NCBI RefSeq assembly: GCF_000010725.1
Contig: NC_013858.1
Span: forward strand, 496,001 to 560,000
DNA: 64,000 bases
Source of the DNA: Azospirillum sp. B510
Lineage (GTDB): Bacteria; Pseudomonadota; Alphaproteobacteria; Azospirillales; Azospirillaceae
Reading direction: 5' to 3'
Shown here in pieces: positions 54,714-63,040 of the stretch. The position numbers and the translations under genes are program-made. Position 1 is the first letter of the stretch; each line of letters opens with the position of its first letter. The notes beneath the pieces are model-generated. The model saw only the letters and a list, made by a program, of their open reading frames with translations, searched no databases and had not been told where the DNA came from.

Positions 54714-55097
54714 TCAGGGTGCCGCTGGGGATTCCAGCGAGGATGCCGGCGACGACGACGGCTTGCCGGCGATGACGATGGCGGTGACGGTGGCGTCACG
54801 CGGGTCCATCAGATAGAGCCGGTCCGGCTCCTGCGGCACCGCGACCTTGAACACCAGATGGTTGCCCTTCATCGCGATCTCGCCGATGCGGGCGCCGGCG
54901 GGAAGGTCGAGCGTCACCTCGATCGGGCGGGTGGCCTGGCTGTCGGGCGGCGGTGCCGTCGCGACGGCCTTGGCCGGTCCGGTCAGGGAGCCACGGGAGG
55001 GGTCCGACATCCGCTTGTACAGCTCCACCCCGAGAAAAGTGAAGCCGGCGACGATCAGAACGCCCATGATGACGACGAGTGCCTTGAGGATCTGCAC
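54714..55097 (-). CDS. membrane-anchored hypothetical protein (DUF6476-like)
   Basis: 127 residues with one N-terminal membrane helix (LKALVVIMGVLIVAGFTFLGV) and a periplasmic beta-rich domain (EVTLDLPAGARIGEIAMKGN, then HLVFKVAVPQEPDRLYLMDP). Proteins like this are often divergent from rluD in alphaproteobacteria and carry the DUF6476 label, to my recollection. Function is unknown. The C-terminus is Ser/Pro/Ala-rich. Confidence 0.65.
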   Translation of the reverse strand: MQILKALVVIMGVLIVAGFTFLGVELYKRMSDPSRGSLTGPAKAVATAPPPDSQATRPIEVTLDLPAGARIGEIAMKGNHLVFKVAVPQEPDRLYLMDPRDATVTAIVIAGKPSSSPASSLESPAAP

Positions 55098-55149
55098 GGT
55101 TTGGGGTCCACTCCCGGACGATTGAAACAGGACGCGACACGCACGCCCG

Positions 55150-56241
55150 ATGGCTGACGATATTCCCGCCGATCACGACGCCGATTTCGACGCAGCTTTC
55201 GACGCCGATTTCGACGCCGATCCAGACGATGAACGTGACGGTCCCGGTCCGAAGACCAGCCCCGCCGAAACGCTGACCTATCGCATCCCCGACACGGCGG
55301 CGGGGCAGCGGCTGGACAAGGCGCTGTCCGCCGGCCTGCCGGACCTGTCGCGGTCGCGCGTCCAGGCCCTGCTGGAACAGGGCTGCGTGCGCGGCGACGG
55401 ACGGACGATAACGGACCCGTCCCAAAGGGTCAAATATGGGCAGATTTTCGAACTGCGCATGCCGGGAAGCGCAGCCGCCGAACCGCTGCCGCAGGACATC
55501 CCGCTCGACGTGGTGTATGAGGACGCCGACGTGCTGGTGGTCGACAAGCCGGCCGGGCTGGTGGTGCATCCCGCCGCCGGCAACCCGGACGGCACGCTGG
55601 TCAACGCCCTGCTGGCCCATTGCGGCGACAGCCTGTCCGGCATCGGCGGGGTGCGGCGGCCGGGAATCGTCCACCGGCTGGACAAGGACACCAGCGGCCT
55701 GATGGTGGTCGCCAAGAACGACCGCGCCCACCACGGCCTTTCCGACCAGTTCTCCGACCGCACCCTCAGCCGCACCTATCTGGCGCTGGTCTGGGGCGTG
55801 CCCAACCCGACGCAGGGCCGGATCGAGGGCAACATCGGCCGCAGCAGCGCCGACCGCAAGAAGATGGCGGTGGTCACCGGCGGCGGCAAACCGGCGGGCA
55901 CCAAATATCGCGTGGTCAAGAGCTTCGGCATGGCCGCCTCGCTGGTCGAATGCGTGCTGGAGACCGGGCGCACCCACCAGATCCGCGTCCATCTGACCCA
56001 TATCGGCCATCCGCTGGTCGGCGATCCGCTCTACGGCCGCGGCCGCTCCGGCCGCCCGGGCGGCAAATTCGCCTCGCTGCTGCCCGAGGCAGCGCGCGGC
56101 CTCCTCACCGGCTTTCCGCGTCAGGCGCTGCACGCCGCCGCCCTGACCTTCCGTCATCCGGTTAGTGGCGAAATTGTGGCATTCCGCTCCTCAATTCCGG
56201 CGGACATTCATGAACTAATTGTCACCCTGGAGTCGTTTTAA
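55150..56241 (+). CDS. rluD: 23S rRNA pseudouridine synthase, RluA/RluD family
   Basis: 363 residues. An acidic N-terminus with a short FDAD repeat (residues 10-28), an S4 RNA-binding domain (~50-110, AGQRLDKALSAGLPDLSRSR), and the catalytic domain with Asp178 in HRLDKDTSGL and the GRTHQIRVHL motif. In E. coli RluD modifies U1911, 1915 and 1917 of 23S rRNA. It precedes rpoH by 163 bp, a frequent order in alphaproteobacteria. Confidence 0.92.
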   Translation: MADDIPADHDADFDAAFDADFDADPDDERDGPGPKTSPAETLTYRIPDTAAGQRLDKALSAGLPDLSRSRVQALLEQGCVRGDGRTITDPSQRVKYGQIFELRMPGSAAAEPLPQDIPLDVVYEDADVLVVDKPAGLVVHPAAGNPDGTLVNALLAHCGDSLSGIGGVRRPGIVHRLDKDTSGLMVVAKNDRAHHGLSDQFSDRTLSRTYLALVWGVPNPTQGRIEGNIGRSSADRKKMAVVTGGGKPAGTKYRVVKSFGMAASLVECVLETGRTHQIRVHLTHIGHPLVGDPLYGRGRSGRPGGKFASLLPEAARGLLTGFPRQALHAAALTFRHPVSGEIVAFRSSIPADIHELIVTLESF

Positions 56242-56404
56242 AACGGTACACCGTGAAATGTTTCTTGGTTAGACTCCCCGTCAACGGCGTGGTTCCGCCG
56301 TCCACTCATTGCGGGTGGCCTGTGGAACCCGCACCGGAGAACGGCGGTGTGCGCATGAATTCATGTCCGCGCGCATCGGCCGTCAGAGAGGGGGTTTTAG
56401 AGCC

Positions 56405-57295
56405 ATGGCGACGGGGTCCAACCTTCCGGCGATCGGGTCCGAGAGCAATCTGTCCCGCTATCTCCAGGAGATTCGCAAGTTCCCGATGCTGGAGCCGGAA
56501 CGGGAATACATGCTGGCCAAGCGCTGGCAGCAGCACGAGGATTCCGGCGCCGCCCACCAGCTCGTCACCAGCCATCTGCGGCTGGTGGCCAAGATCGCCA
56601 TGGGCTATCGCGGCTACGGCCTGCCGCTGTCGGAGCTGATCTCCGAAGGCAATGTCGGCATGATGCAGGCGGTCAAGCGCTTCGATCCCGACCGCGGCTT
56701 CCGGCTGGCGACCTACGCCATGTGGTGGATCCGCGCGGCGATCCAGGAATACATCCTGCACAGCTGGTCGCTGGTGAAGATGGGCACCACCGCCGCCCAG
56801 AAGAAGCTGTTCTTCAACCTGCGCCGGCTGAAGGGCCAGATGCAGGCGATCGAGGAGGGCGACCTGTCGCCCGAACAGGTCCAGGCCATCGCCACCAAGC
56901 TGGACGTGCCGGAACAGGACGTCGTCAACATGAACCGGCGGCTGGCCAGCCCCGACCATTCGCTGAACGCGCCGCTGCGGGCGGAGAGCGAGGGCGAATG
57001 GCAGGATTTCCTGGTGGACGAGAGCGCCAGCCAGGAGATCGCGCTGGCCGACCGCGAGGAGCTGGGCAAGCGCCGCAAGCTGCTGGTGGAGGCCATGACC
57101 GGGTTGAACGAGCGCGAACGCGACATCCTGACCGAACGCCGCCTGCGCGAGGCGCCGACGACGCTGGAGGATCTGTCGCAGAAATACGGCATCAGCCGCG
57201 AGCGCGTCCGCCAGATCGAGGTGCGCGCCTTCGAAAAGCTGCAGAAGGCGATCAAGGCCGCCGCGCTGGACCTGAAGATGGAGACGGAGGCGTAA
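56405..57295 (+). CDS. rpoH: heat-shock sigma factor RpoH (sigma-32)
   Basis: 296 residues from ATG 56405 (GAGGGGG upstream; the frame upstream to 56309 is not conserved). Region 2 (HQLVTSHLRLVAKIAMGYRG, RGFRLATYAMWWIRAAIQEY), the RpoH box (AQKKLFFNLRRLKGQ), and region 4 (GISRERVRQIEVRAFEKLQK) are complete. It directs transcription of chaperone and protease genes in the heat-shock response. Alphaproteobacteria often have more than one rpoH, so this may be one paralogue. Confidence 0.95.
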   Translation: MATGSNLPAIGSESNLSRYLQEIRKFPMLEPEREYMLAKRWQQHEDSGAAHQLVTSHLRLVAKIAMGYRGYGLPLSELISEGNVGMMQAVKRFDPDRGFRLATYAMWWIRAAIQEYILHSWSLVKMGTTAAQKKLFFNLRRLKGQMQAIEEGDLSPEQVQAIATKLDVPEQDVVNMNRRLASPDHSLNAPLRAESEGEWQDFLVDESASQEIALADREELGKRRKLLVEAMTGLNERERDILTERRLREAPTTLEDLSQKYGISRERVRQIEVRAFEKLQKAIKAAALDLKMETEA

Positions 57296-57323
57296 GGGGA
57301 GGCCCCCTCGCCGCGACAGAGTC

Positions 57324-57869
57324 ATGATGGGAATGATGCAGGATAGCGAAGTCACGCTCGCGGTCGTCGATCCGGGCGAGCTGCCGGCTTTCAAACGGCA
57401 GATGGCGGACGCCTTCGCGGTGGCGGTGATCGAGGAGTTCGGCGCCGTGACGGAGGGCTCGATCCCGGACGCCGCGGATCTCGACCACTCCATGGAGTCG
57501 CCGGGTGCCGTGGTGCTGCACATCCTGTGCGGCGGCGAAAAGGTCGGCGGCGCCGTCGTGGTGATCGACGACGAGACCCAGAGCAATTCCCTGGATCTCT
57601 TCTTCATCTCATCGCGGGAGCATGGCCGCGGCCTGGGCTTCAAGGCCTGGACGGCCATCGAGCGGAGGTATCCCGAAACCCGCGTCTGGCAGACCCACAC
57701 GCCCTATTTCGAGAAGCGCAACATCCATTTCTACGTCAACAAATGCGGCTTCAGGATCGTCGAGTTCTACAGCGACCGTCACCCGGACCCGCATTCCCCC
57801 GGCCCGTCCGGCCTGCCCGGCGGCGGTGAGATGTTCCGCTTCGAAAAGGTCATGGAAGGCCGTCCCTGA
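57324..57869 (+). CDS. GNAT family acetyltransferase
   Basis: 181 residues with a GNAT fold: GEKVGGAVVVIDDETQ as strands 2-4, SREHGRGLGFKAWTAIE as the acetyl-CoA pyrophosphate-binding loop (HGRGLG), and NKCGFRIVEFY as the late strand. The substrate is unknown. It has four Met codons in the first five residues, so the exact start is uncertain. It lies 28 bp after rpoH and could be co-transcribed with it. Confidence 0.8.
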   Translation: MMGMMQDSEVTLAVVDPGELPAFKRQMADAFAVAVIEEFGAVTEGSIPDAADLDHSMESPGAVVLHILCGGEKVGGAVVVIDDETQSNSLDLFFISSREHGRGLGFKAWTAIERRYPETRVWQTHTPYFEKRNIHFYVNKCGFRIVEFYSDRHPDPHSPGPSGLPGGGEMFRFEKVMEGRP

Positions 57870-57910
57870 CCCGGTTCGCCGCTCTTTACAAACCGCCCCG
57901 CCGCGCGGAT

Positions 57911-57927
57911 AGTTGCATCATACAACT
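57911..57927 (+). promoter_or_regulatory. inverted repeat upstream of the MarR-GNAT gene (putative operator)
   Basis: AGTTG-N7-CAACT, 5-bp perfect arms, 19 bp before the start codon. TTG/CAA arms of this type are usual for MarR operators, so the fused regulator may control its own gene. Confidence 0.5.
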
Positions 57928-57945
57928 TCATGCGGAGGGGTCCTC

Positions 57946-59055
57946 ATGCCAGCGCCTGCCATGCCGATGCCCAGCCGGCCCGCCGCCCAGTCCGAACCGG
58001 CGCGCTCCGAAATGGCGCAGCTGGAGAAGGCGGTGCCGTCGATCCGCGACGCGTCGCGCCGGATGGTCCGCGAACTGGGATTCATGAAGCCCACCCTGGC
58101 CGGCACCGACCTGCCGCCCTCTGCCGTCCATGCCCTGATCGAGATCGGCGGGGAGGGCGGCCTGACCGCCAGCGATCTTTGCGAAAGGCTGGGGCTGGAG
58201 AAATCGAGCGTCAGCCGGATGCTGCGCAAGCTGATCGACAACGGCGCGCTGGCGGAGGCGGGCGGCGACGGCGACGGGCGGGTGAAACGGCTGACCCTGA
58301 CCGCCCAGGGCCGGGGGACGCTGGCCGCCATCGACGCCTTCGCCAGCGACCGGGTTGCCGGCGCGCTCGCCTGCCTGCCGCCCGGCGGGCCCGCCATGGT
58401 GAGGGAGGGCCTGCGGCTCTATGCCGACGCCCTGCGGATCCGCCGTACCGGCCAGCCGGGACCGGACATCCCCGCCCCGCCGGTGCGGATCGAGGAGGGG
58501 TATCGCCCCGGCCTGATCGGCCGCATGGTGGAGATGCAGGCGCGCTTCTATGCCGACGCCCACGGCTTCGGCCCGCTGTTCGAAAGCCGGGTGGCGGCCG
58601 GGCTGGCGGAGTTCGCGCCGCGACTCGACCGTCCCGGCAACGCCGTGTGGGCGGCGCTGGACGGTGAGCGCATCGTCGGCGGCATCGCCATCGACGGCGA
58701 GGATCTGGCCGCAGAAGCCCCGGGCCAAGGCTCCTGCCCTCCCCACTCCTCCCCTCCGGGTGGCATCGCCCATCTGCGCTGGTTCATCATCGAGGATGGC
58801 CGGCGGGGCGGCGGGCTGGGCCGCCGGCTGCTGGACGGGGCCCTCGCCTTCGCCGACCGGGCCGGCTTCGCCGAAACCCGGCTGTGGACCTTCAGCGGAT
58901 TGGATGCGGCGCGCCGGCTCTATGAGGCGGCCGGCTTCGTCCTGACCGACGAGCGGCCGGGCGACCAGTGGGGCAGCCGGGTCCTCGAACAATGCTTCAC
59001 CCGCCGCCGGCCGAAGGAGGCGAGTTGCACATTCTCTTGCCGCAAGGTGCCGTAG
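57946..59055 (+). CDS. MarR-GNAT fusion protein
   Basis: 369 residues from ATG 57946 (GGAGGGG upstream). Residues ~35-155 are a MarR winged-helix domain (GGLTASDLCERLGLEKSSVSR, then MLRKLIDNGALAEAG); residues ~190-350 are a GNAT domain (RRGGGLGRRLLDGALAFADR as the acetyl-CoA loop, LYEAAGFVLTDE near the end). Such fusions are known as dual regulator-acetyltransferases, with an unknown substrate. A Pro/Ser-rich insert (GQGSCPPHSSPPGG, residues ~261-274) interrupts the GNAT half just before its HLRWFIIE strand and may be a small insertion. Confidence 0.8.
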   Translation: MPAPAMPMPSRPAAQSEPARSEMAQLEKAVPSIRDASRRMVRELGFMKPTLAGTDLPPSAVHALIEIGGEGGLTASDLCERLGLEKSSVSRMLRKLIDNGALAEAGGDGDGRVKRLTLTAQGRGTLAAIDAFASDRVAGALACLPPGGPAMVREGLRLYADALRIRRTGQPGPDIPAPPVRIEEGYRPGLIGRMVEMQARFYADAHGFGPLFESRVAAGLAEFAPRLDRPGNAVWAALDGERIVGGIAIDGEDLAAEAPGQGSCPPHSSPPGGIAHLRWFIIEDGRRGGGLGRRLLDGALAFADRAGFAETRLWTFSGLDAARRLYEAAGFVLTDERPGDQWGSRVLEQCFTRRRPKEASCTFSCRKVP

Positions 59056-59097
59056 GAGAACAGCGGCACCGGATCGTCAGCCATGGCCGTCGCCCCC

Positions 59098-59916
59098 CTA
59101 CAGCAGGATCGAGCCTTCGAGATAGAGCACCGCCTGCCCGCCGATCCGCACCCGGTCGCCGGCCAGTTCGCACAGCAGGTCGCCGCCGCGGGCAGAGACC
59201 TGACGCGCCCTCAGCACGCTCTTGCCCAGCCGCTCCGCCCAATAGGGGGTGAGCATGCAGTGGGTGGAACCGGTGACCGGATCCTCCGGAATGCCCTGGG
59301 CCGGGGCGAACAGCCGCGACACGAAATCGACCCCGTCTTCGCCCAAACCATCGCCGGGTGCCGTGACGCAGACGGCGAACGGGTCGAGTTCCGACAGCAG
59401 CGCCATGTCCGGCGCCAGCGCCCGCACCGCGTCCGCCGACTCGTAGACGACCAGATAGTCGCGCCCGCTCAGGATCGCGGCCGGCGCCGGTCCGCCCAGC
59501 GCCGCCAGCAGCTTGGGGTCGGGGCTCTCCGCCGGCTTGGGCGGGCGGTTGGGGAAGTCCAGGGTGTAACGGTCGCCGTCGCGGGTGACGGTCAGCGTGC
59601 CGGCCTGCCGGGTGGCGAAATCCATATGGGCGCGGCCCGGCTCCAGGATGGTGGAGATGACGAAGGCGGTGGCCAGCGTCGCGTGGCCGCACAGCTCGAC
59701 CTCGACCACCGGGGTGAACCAGCGCAGCTCGAACCCATCCCCGGAGCGGATGAAGAAGGCGGTTTCCGCCAGATTGTTCTCCGCCGCGATGGCCTGGAGT
59801 TGGGCATCGGGCAGCCAGACCTCCAGCGGCACCACCGCCGCCGGGTTGCCGGCGAAGACGCGGTCGGTGAAGGCGTCGACCTGATAGATGGGCAGGCGCA
59901 TGGCTTTCCCGGTCAT
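59098..59916 (-). CDS. PhzF family isomerase/epimerase-like protein
   Basis: 272 residues from ATG 59916 (AAGGGAT 9 bp upstream); Met6 at 59901 is also possible. It is a two-domain diaminopimelate-epimerase fold with the family start YQVDAFTDRVFAGNPAAVV, Glu51 in NNLAETAFF (the PhzF acid/base), LCGHATLATAFV, and PEDPVTGSTHCMLTPYWAERL. Most PhzF-like genes outside phenazine clusters have unknown substrates, and no phenazine genes are present. It lies downstream of the dehydratase gene on the same strand. Confidence 0.85.
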   Translation of the reverse strand: MTGKAMRLPIYQVDAFTDRVFAGNPAAVVPLEVWLPDAQLQAIAAENNLAETAFFIRSGDGFELRWFTPVVEVELCGHATLATAFVISTILEPGRAHMDFATRQAGTLTVTRDGDRYTLDFPNRPPKPAESPDPKLLAALGGPAPAAILSGRDYLVVYESADAVRALAPDMALLSELDPFAVCVTAPGDGLGEDGVDFVSRLFAPAQGIPEDPVTGSTHCMLTPYWAERLGKSVLRARQVSARGGDLLCELAGDRVRIGGQAVLYLEGSILL

Positions 59917-59966
59917 GGATAGGGATCCCTTACGTCTTGGGGGAAGATGATGCGGCGGAGGGGCGG

Positions 59967-61004
59967 TCAGGCCGCCTGGACCAACGACGCGAAGCGGGCG
60001 AGATCGACATTGCCGCCGGTGACGACGATGCCGACGCGCTTGCCGCGGACATCGAACTTGCCGGACAGCACGGCGGCGGCGGCGAGGCAGCCGGTCGGCT
60101 CGACCAGCATCTTCATCCGGCCGGCGAAGAAGCGCATCGCCTCGACCAGTTCGCCGTCGGTGACGGTGACGATGTCGTCGACCAGCCGCCGCAGCACCGG
60201 GAAGGTCAGCTGGCCGACCGCGCGGCTCTGGGCGCCGTCGGCGATGGTCTTCGGCGCGTCGATGCGGACGATGGCGCCGCTGCGCAGGCTCCGCTGGGCG
60301 TCGTTGCCGGCCTCGGGCTCGACCCCGACGACGCGGCAGCCGGGATTCAGCGTCTTGGCGGCGACCACGCAGCCGGACAGCAGCCCGCCGCCGCCGGTCG
60401 GCACCACCAGCAGGTCGAGCGGCCCGCCGGTCTCCCCGGCCTCCTCGATCAGCTCCTTGGCGACGGTGCCCTGGCCGGCCATCACGTGGGGATGGTCGAA
60501 GGGCGGGACCAGCACGCCGCCCCGCTCCTCCAGCACGCGGGCGACGGCGGCGTCGGGCGGCTCGGCATAGCGGTCGTACAGCACCACGTCGGCGCCATAG
60601 CCGCGCGTCGCCGCCAGCTTGGCCGCCGGGGCGTCCTCCGGCATGACGAGGGTGGACTTCACCCTCAGCATCGACGCCGCCAGCGCCAGCGCCTGGGCAT
60701 GGTTGCCCGACGAATAGGCGACGACGCCCAGCGCGCGCTGGACCGGGGTGAAGCGCGACACCGCGTTGTAGGCGCCGCGGATCTTGAAGGCGCCGGTGCG
60801 CTGGAAATTCTCGCATTTGAACAGCAGCTCGCCGCCGGTCAGCGTGTCGGCGGTGCGGCTGGTCATCACCGGCGTGCGGTGGGCGACGCCGGCGATCCGC
60901 TCCGCCGCCCCGGCGACGTCGGCATAGCAGATGGCGAGGCCGGCGGTATCGATCCCGCTGTCGGTGGCGCTTTTGGCCGAGCTGTTGGCGATCATGTCGG
61001 GCAT
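59967..61004 (-). CDS. serine/threonine dehydratase (PLP-dependent, threonine ammonia-lyase family)
   Basis: 345 residues. PLP Lys74 in FKIRGAYN, the Asn of SSGNHAQ, and GGGGLLSG as the phosphate cradle. It lacks an ACT domain, so it is the catabolic/biodegradative type or a threo-3-hydroxyaspartate ammonia-lyase. It would deaminate threonine or serine to a 2-oxo acid. PhzF is encoded 50 bp downstream, so both may belong to one transcript. Confidence 0.85.
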   Translation of the reverse strand: MPDMIANSSAKSATDSGIDTAGLAICYADVAGAAERIAGVAHRTPVMTSRTADTLTGGELLFKCENFQRTGAFKIRGAYNAVSRFTPVQRALGVVAYSSGNHAQALALAASMLRVKSTLVMPEDAPAAKLAATRGYGADVVLYDRYAEPPDAAVARVLEERGGVLVPPFDHPHVMAGQGTVAKELIEEAGETGGPLDLLVVPTGGGGLLSGCVVAAKTLNPGCRVVGVEPEAGNDAQRSLRSGAIVRIDAPKTIADGAQSRAVGQLTFPVLRRLVDDIVTVTDGELVEAMRFFAGRMKMLVEPTGCLAAAAVLSGKFDVRGKRVGIVVTGGNVDLARFASLVQAA

Positions 61005-61033
61005 GGCAGCGGTGCTCCCCCCCTTGTCTCAAG

Positions 61034-61053
61034 TCCGGAATCCTGATTCCGGA
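61034..61053 (-). terminator. hairpin after GNAT gene
   Basis: TCCGGAAT-CCTG-ATTCCGGA, 8-bp perfect stem with a 4-base loop, 3 bp after the stop of the minus-strand GNAT gene and just before the dehydratase start. It has no strong T-tract. Confidence 0.55.
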
Positions 61054-61056
61054 GGC

Positions 61057-61506
61057 TCATTCCAGATCGGTGAACAGGAAGGCGTGGTTGTGCCGCGTCA
61101 GACCGGCCGTCTCGTAGAAGGTGATGGCGCCGGGCGCGGACAGCAGCATGCACATGGTGCCCGGCCCCACCGCGTCGCGGGTGCGCCGCATCAGCTCCTT
61201 GCCGATGCCGCGCCCCTGTAGGGCGCGGTCGACGGCGAGGTCGGACAGATAGCAGCAGAAGACGAAGTCGGTGATCGAGCGGGCGACGCCGACCAGCCGG
61301 CCCTCGGCCCTCGCGGTGACGGTCAGGCCGGCGTTGCGCAGCATCGCCTCCACCCGCGGGCGGTCGCCCACGGGCCGGCGTTCGGCCAGCCCGGAGCGTT
61401 CCAGGACGTCGATGAACTCGTCCGCGGTCAGGTCCGGTTCGACCGCGTACTGGATTTGCACGGATTCATGCTGAACGGATTGGTCTTGAACGGATTCGTC
61501 GGCCAT
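61057..61506 (-). CDS. GNAT family acetyltransferase
   Basis: 149 residues. The acetyl-CoA loop is VDRALQGRGIGKELMRRT and the late strand is ITFYETAGLTRHNHAFLF. The start may be several residues downstream because the first ~18 are a Ser/Gln/Val repeat (SVQDQSVQHESVQIQ). It follows the DUF1127 gene by 4 bp and is probably co-transcribed with it. Substrate unknown. Confidence 0.8.
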   Translation of the reverse strand: MADESVQDQSVQHESVQIQYAVEPDLTADEFIDVLERSGLAERRPVGDRPRVEAMLRNAGLTVTARAEGRLVGVARSITDFVFCCYLSDLAVDRALQGRGIGKELMRRTRDAVGPGTMCMLLSAPGAITFYETAGLTRHNHAFLFTDLE

Positions 61507-61510
61507 CGTC

Positions 61511-61762
61511 TCATCCCCGCCAGAACGGCTTCGACACCTCGTGATCCACCTGGGACCGGCTGAGGCCGATGTCCTTCAGCAGATGGTCGTCGAGCCCCAT
61601 CAACGCATTGCGTTGTTTGCGCCGTTCCAGCACGGAAAACAACACATCGAGCAGATGCCAGACCGGGCGCCGGGTGACGCGGGCGACGCGGTTGGCGGCC
61701 GGAACGGCGCCCTGGGCTGCCGTGGGAATGCCGGAACTGCGGGTCACGTCGGTGTGGCGCAT
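61511..61762 (-). CDS. DUF1127 family small protein
   Basis: 83 residues from ATG 61762 (GGAGG 4 bp upstream). The C-terminal ~45 residues carry the DUF1127 pattern: ERRKQRNALMGLDDHLLKDIGLSRSQVDHE. Family members act in phosphate, RNA or stress regulation in some alphaproteobacteria; the role here is unknown. A promoter is visible upstream. Confidence 0.82.
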   Translation of the reverse strand: MRHTDVTRSSGIPTAAQGAVPAANRVARVTRRPVWHLLDVLFSVLERRKQRNALMGLDDHLLKDIGLSRSQVDHEVSKPFWRG

Positions 61763-62216
61763 GGGATCCTCCATACTCTGGCGCACATTGCTCGAACAAT
61801 CGAGACAATCAGGATTATGAAGATGAAATCGGCGGGGTCAAACGGAACATTGTCACCATTACATTTCCGATATCGGATGTATCTTTTCGGCCACAGGAGC
61901 GATCTTGTGCCGCGGCATGCTGAAAGGGACAAGGACGGGGAAAGCGGACAACGCGATGGAAGGCGCGAGTCCACTGGGTTTTGAACGCGTCCGCCGCTGG
62001 CGGCGGGAATGCTGGGCACGCCGACGAAGCGTTCATCACCACAAGGGGTACAATCAGCCGCCTCGAAATGAGTTGTCACGCCAAACAGTCAGCATCACAC
62101 GAGGTTGGAGACCATCTCCCGGCGCCAGGCTCCAGGGCCGTCGCCCTGATTGTCGTTCCGCGGGTTCCGGGAGGCCCCCGGACCCGCGGCGATGCGGTCA
62201 CTCTTCGGACCGCAGG
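61763..62216. other. intergenic stretch between DUF1127 and rnk
   Basis: 454 bp. Its left part (61763-61860) holds the DUF1127 promoter and leader. I see no gene, RNA or repeat in the rest; long frames across it on the plus strand are Arg/Pro-rich and look like artefacts. Confidence 0.5.
61814..61841 (-). promoter_or_regulatory. promoter for the DUF1127-GNAT unit
   Basis: On the minus strand, TTGACC (61836-61841), a 16-base spacer, then CATAAT (61814-61819). The start codon is about 50 bp downstream and the region is AT-richer than its surroundings. Confidence 0.55.
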
Positions 62217-62639
62217 TCACGCGGCGATGGCGCCCCCGTCCACACCGGGACGCTCGACGGCCAGAACGGTGAGAATCTTCGCCTCGCCCTCCCGCGTGTA
62301 CCATGTGATGGACTGCCCTTCCGCAACGCCGATGAGGGCCGCGCCAATGGGAGTCAGCACCGACACCCGGCAGGCCGCGAGATCGGCGTCACGCGGATAA
62401 ACCAGGGTGACGGTCCGCTCCTGTCCGGTCACCTCGTCCCGGAACGCCACGCGCGCGCCCATCGTGACCACGCCCGTCGCGAGTTCGCCCTCCTCGATCA
62501 CCGCGGCGCGCTCCAGTTCGACCGTCAGGTACGCGTAGACCTCGGGCAGCCTCTCGGAAACGGCCTCGACCAGGGCCGAGAGGCGGTCATGGTCGGTGGC
62601 GGTCAGCAGGATGGGCGGAAACTGGTCCGTCGGACGCAT
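62217..62639 (-). CDS. rnk: Rnk-like regulator of nucleoside diphosphate kinase
   Basis: 140 residues from ATG 62639 (AAGGAAGAC upstream). It has an N-terminal short coiled coil (LSALVEAVSERLPEVYAYLT) and a C-terminal GreA/GreB-type domain (MGARVAFRDEVTGQERTVTL, DLAACRVSVLTPIGAALIGV). Rnk binds RNA polymerase and competes with Gre factors. Length fits Rnk (~136 residues). Confidence 0.88.
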   Translation of the reverse strand: MRPTDQFPPILLTATDHDRLSALVEAVSERLPEVYAYLTVELERAAVIEEGELATGVVTMGARVAFRDEVTGQERTVTLVYPRDADLAACRVSVLTPIGAALIGVAEGQSITWYTREGEAKILTVLAVERPGVDGGAIAA

Positions 62640-63040
62640 CAGGGTCTTCCTTCGCTTTTCTCGGCATGCGCAACCGGCCGCCGGGCGGCGCCCCCCGGTG
62701 GGCGCCTCCTCGGTCATGCGGCGGTTGCACGTTATGAACCCGCGACCGCAGGGAGGCGGTTCGAGCGGTTCTCTTGGATTGGGAGAGTGTGTCGGCCCCG
62801 GACGGTCCGGGAGCCTTGCCTCAGGCGACCAGATCCGGGGCGAGCGAGCCCGCGTGAACGCGGCCTGCACGCAGGAGGTTACGGATATGGCGGGGCGGCG
62901 GTGTCATGGTTCCTGGAGCTTGGACAGGTTCGCTCTGGAATTCAAGGCTTACCCCAGGGGAATCGCATACGGAAAAGCCTTGCCATTCCTATCGGATTTG
63001 ATTCTACCCGGCGGACCGATTTGGGCGTTGGGGGAACGAG
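62640..63040. other. intergenic stretch between rnk and the transposase
   Basis: 401 bp. The left part is the rnk promoter side. The right part is AT-richer and likely includes the left end of the insertion sequence, with a short inverted repeat (AAGGCTT...AAGCCTT, around 62943-62981). The exact IS terminal repeat could not be fixed because the other end lies outside the window. Confidence 0.4.

Noticed and set aside
59098..61032. 644-codon frame suggesting a dehydratase-PhzF fusion
   Set aside because: Only the C-terminal part (from 59916) is PhzF; the rest is out of frame with the real dehydratase gene at 59967-61004.
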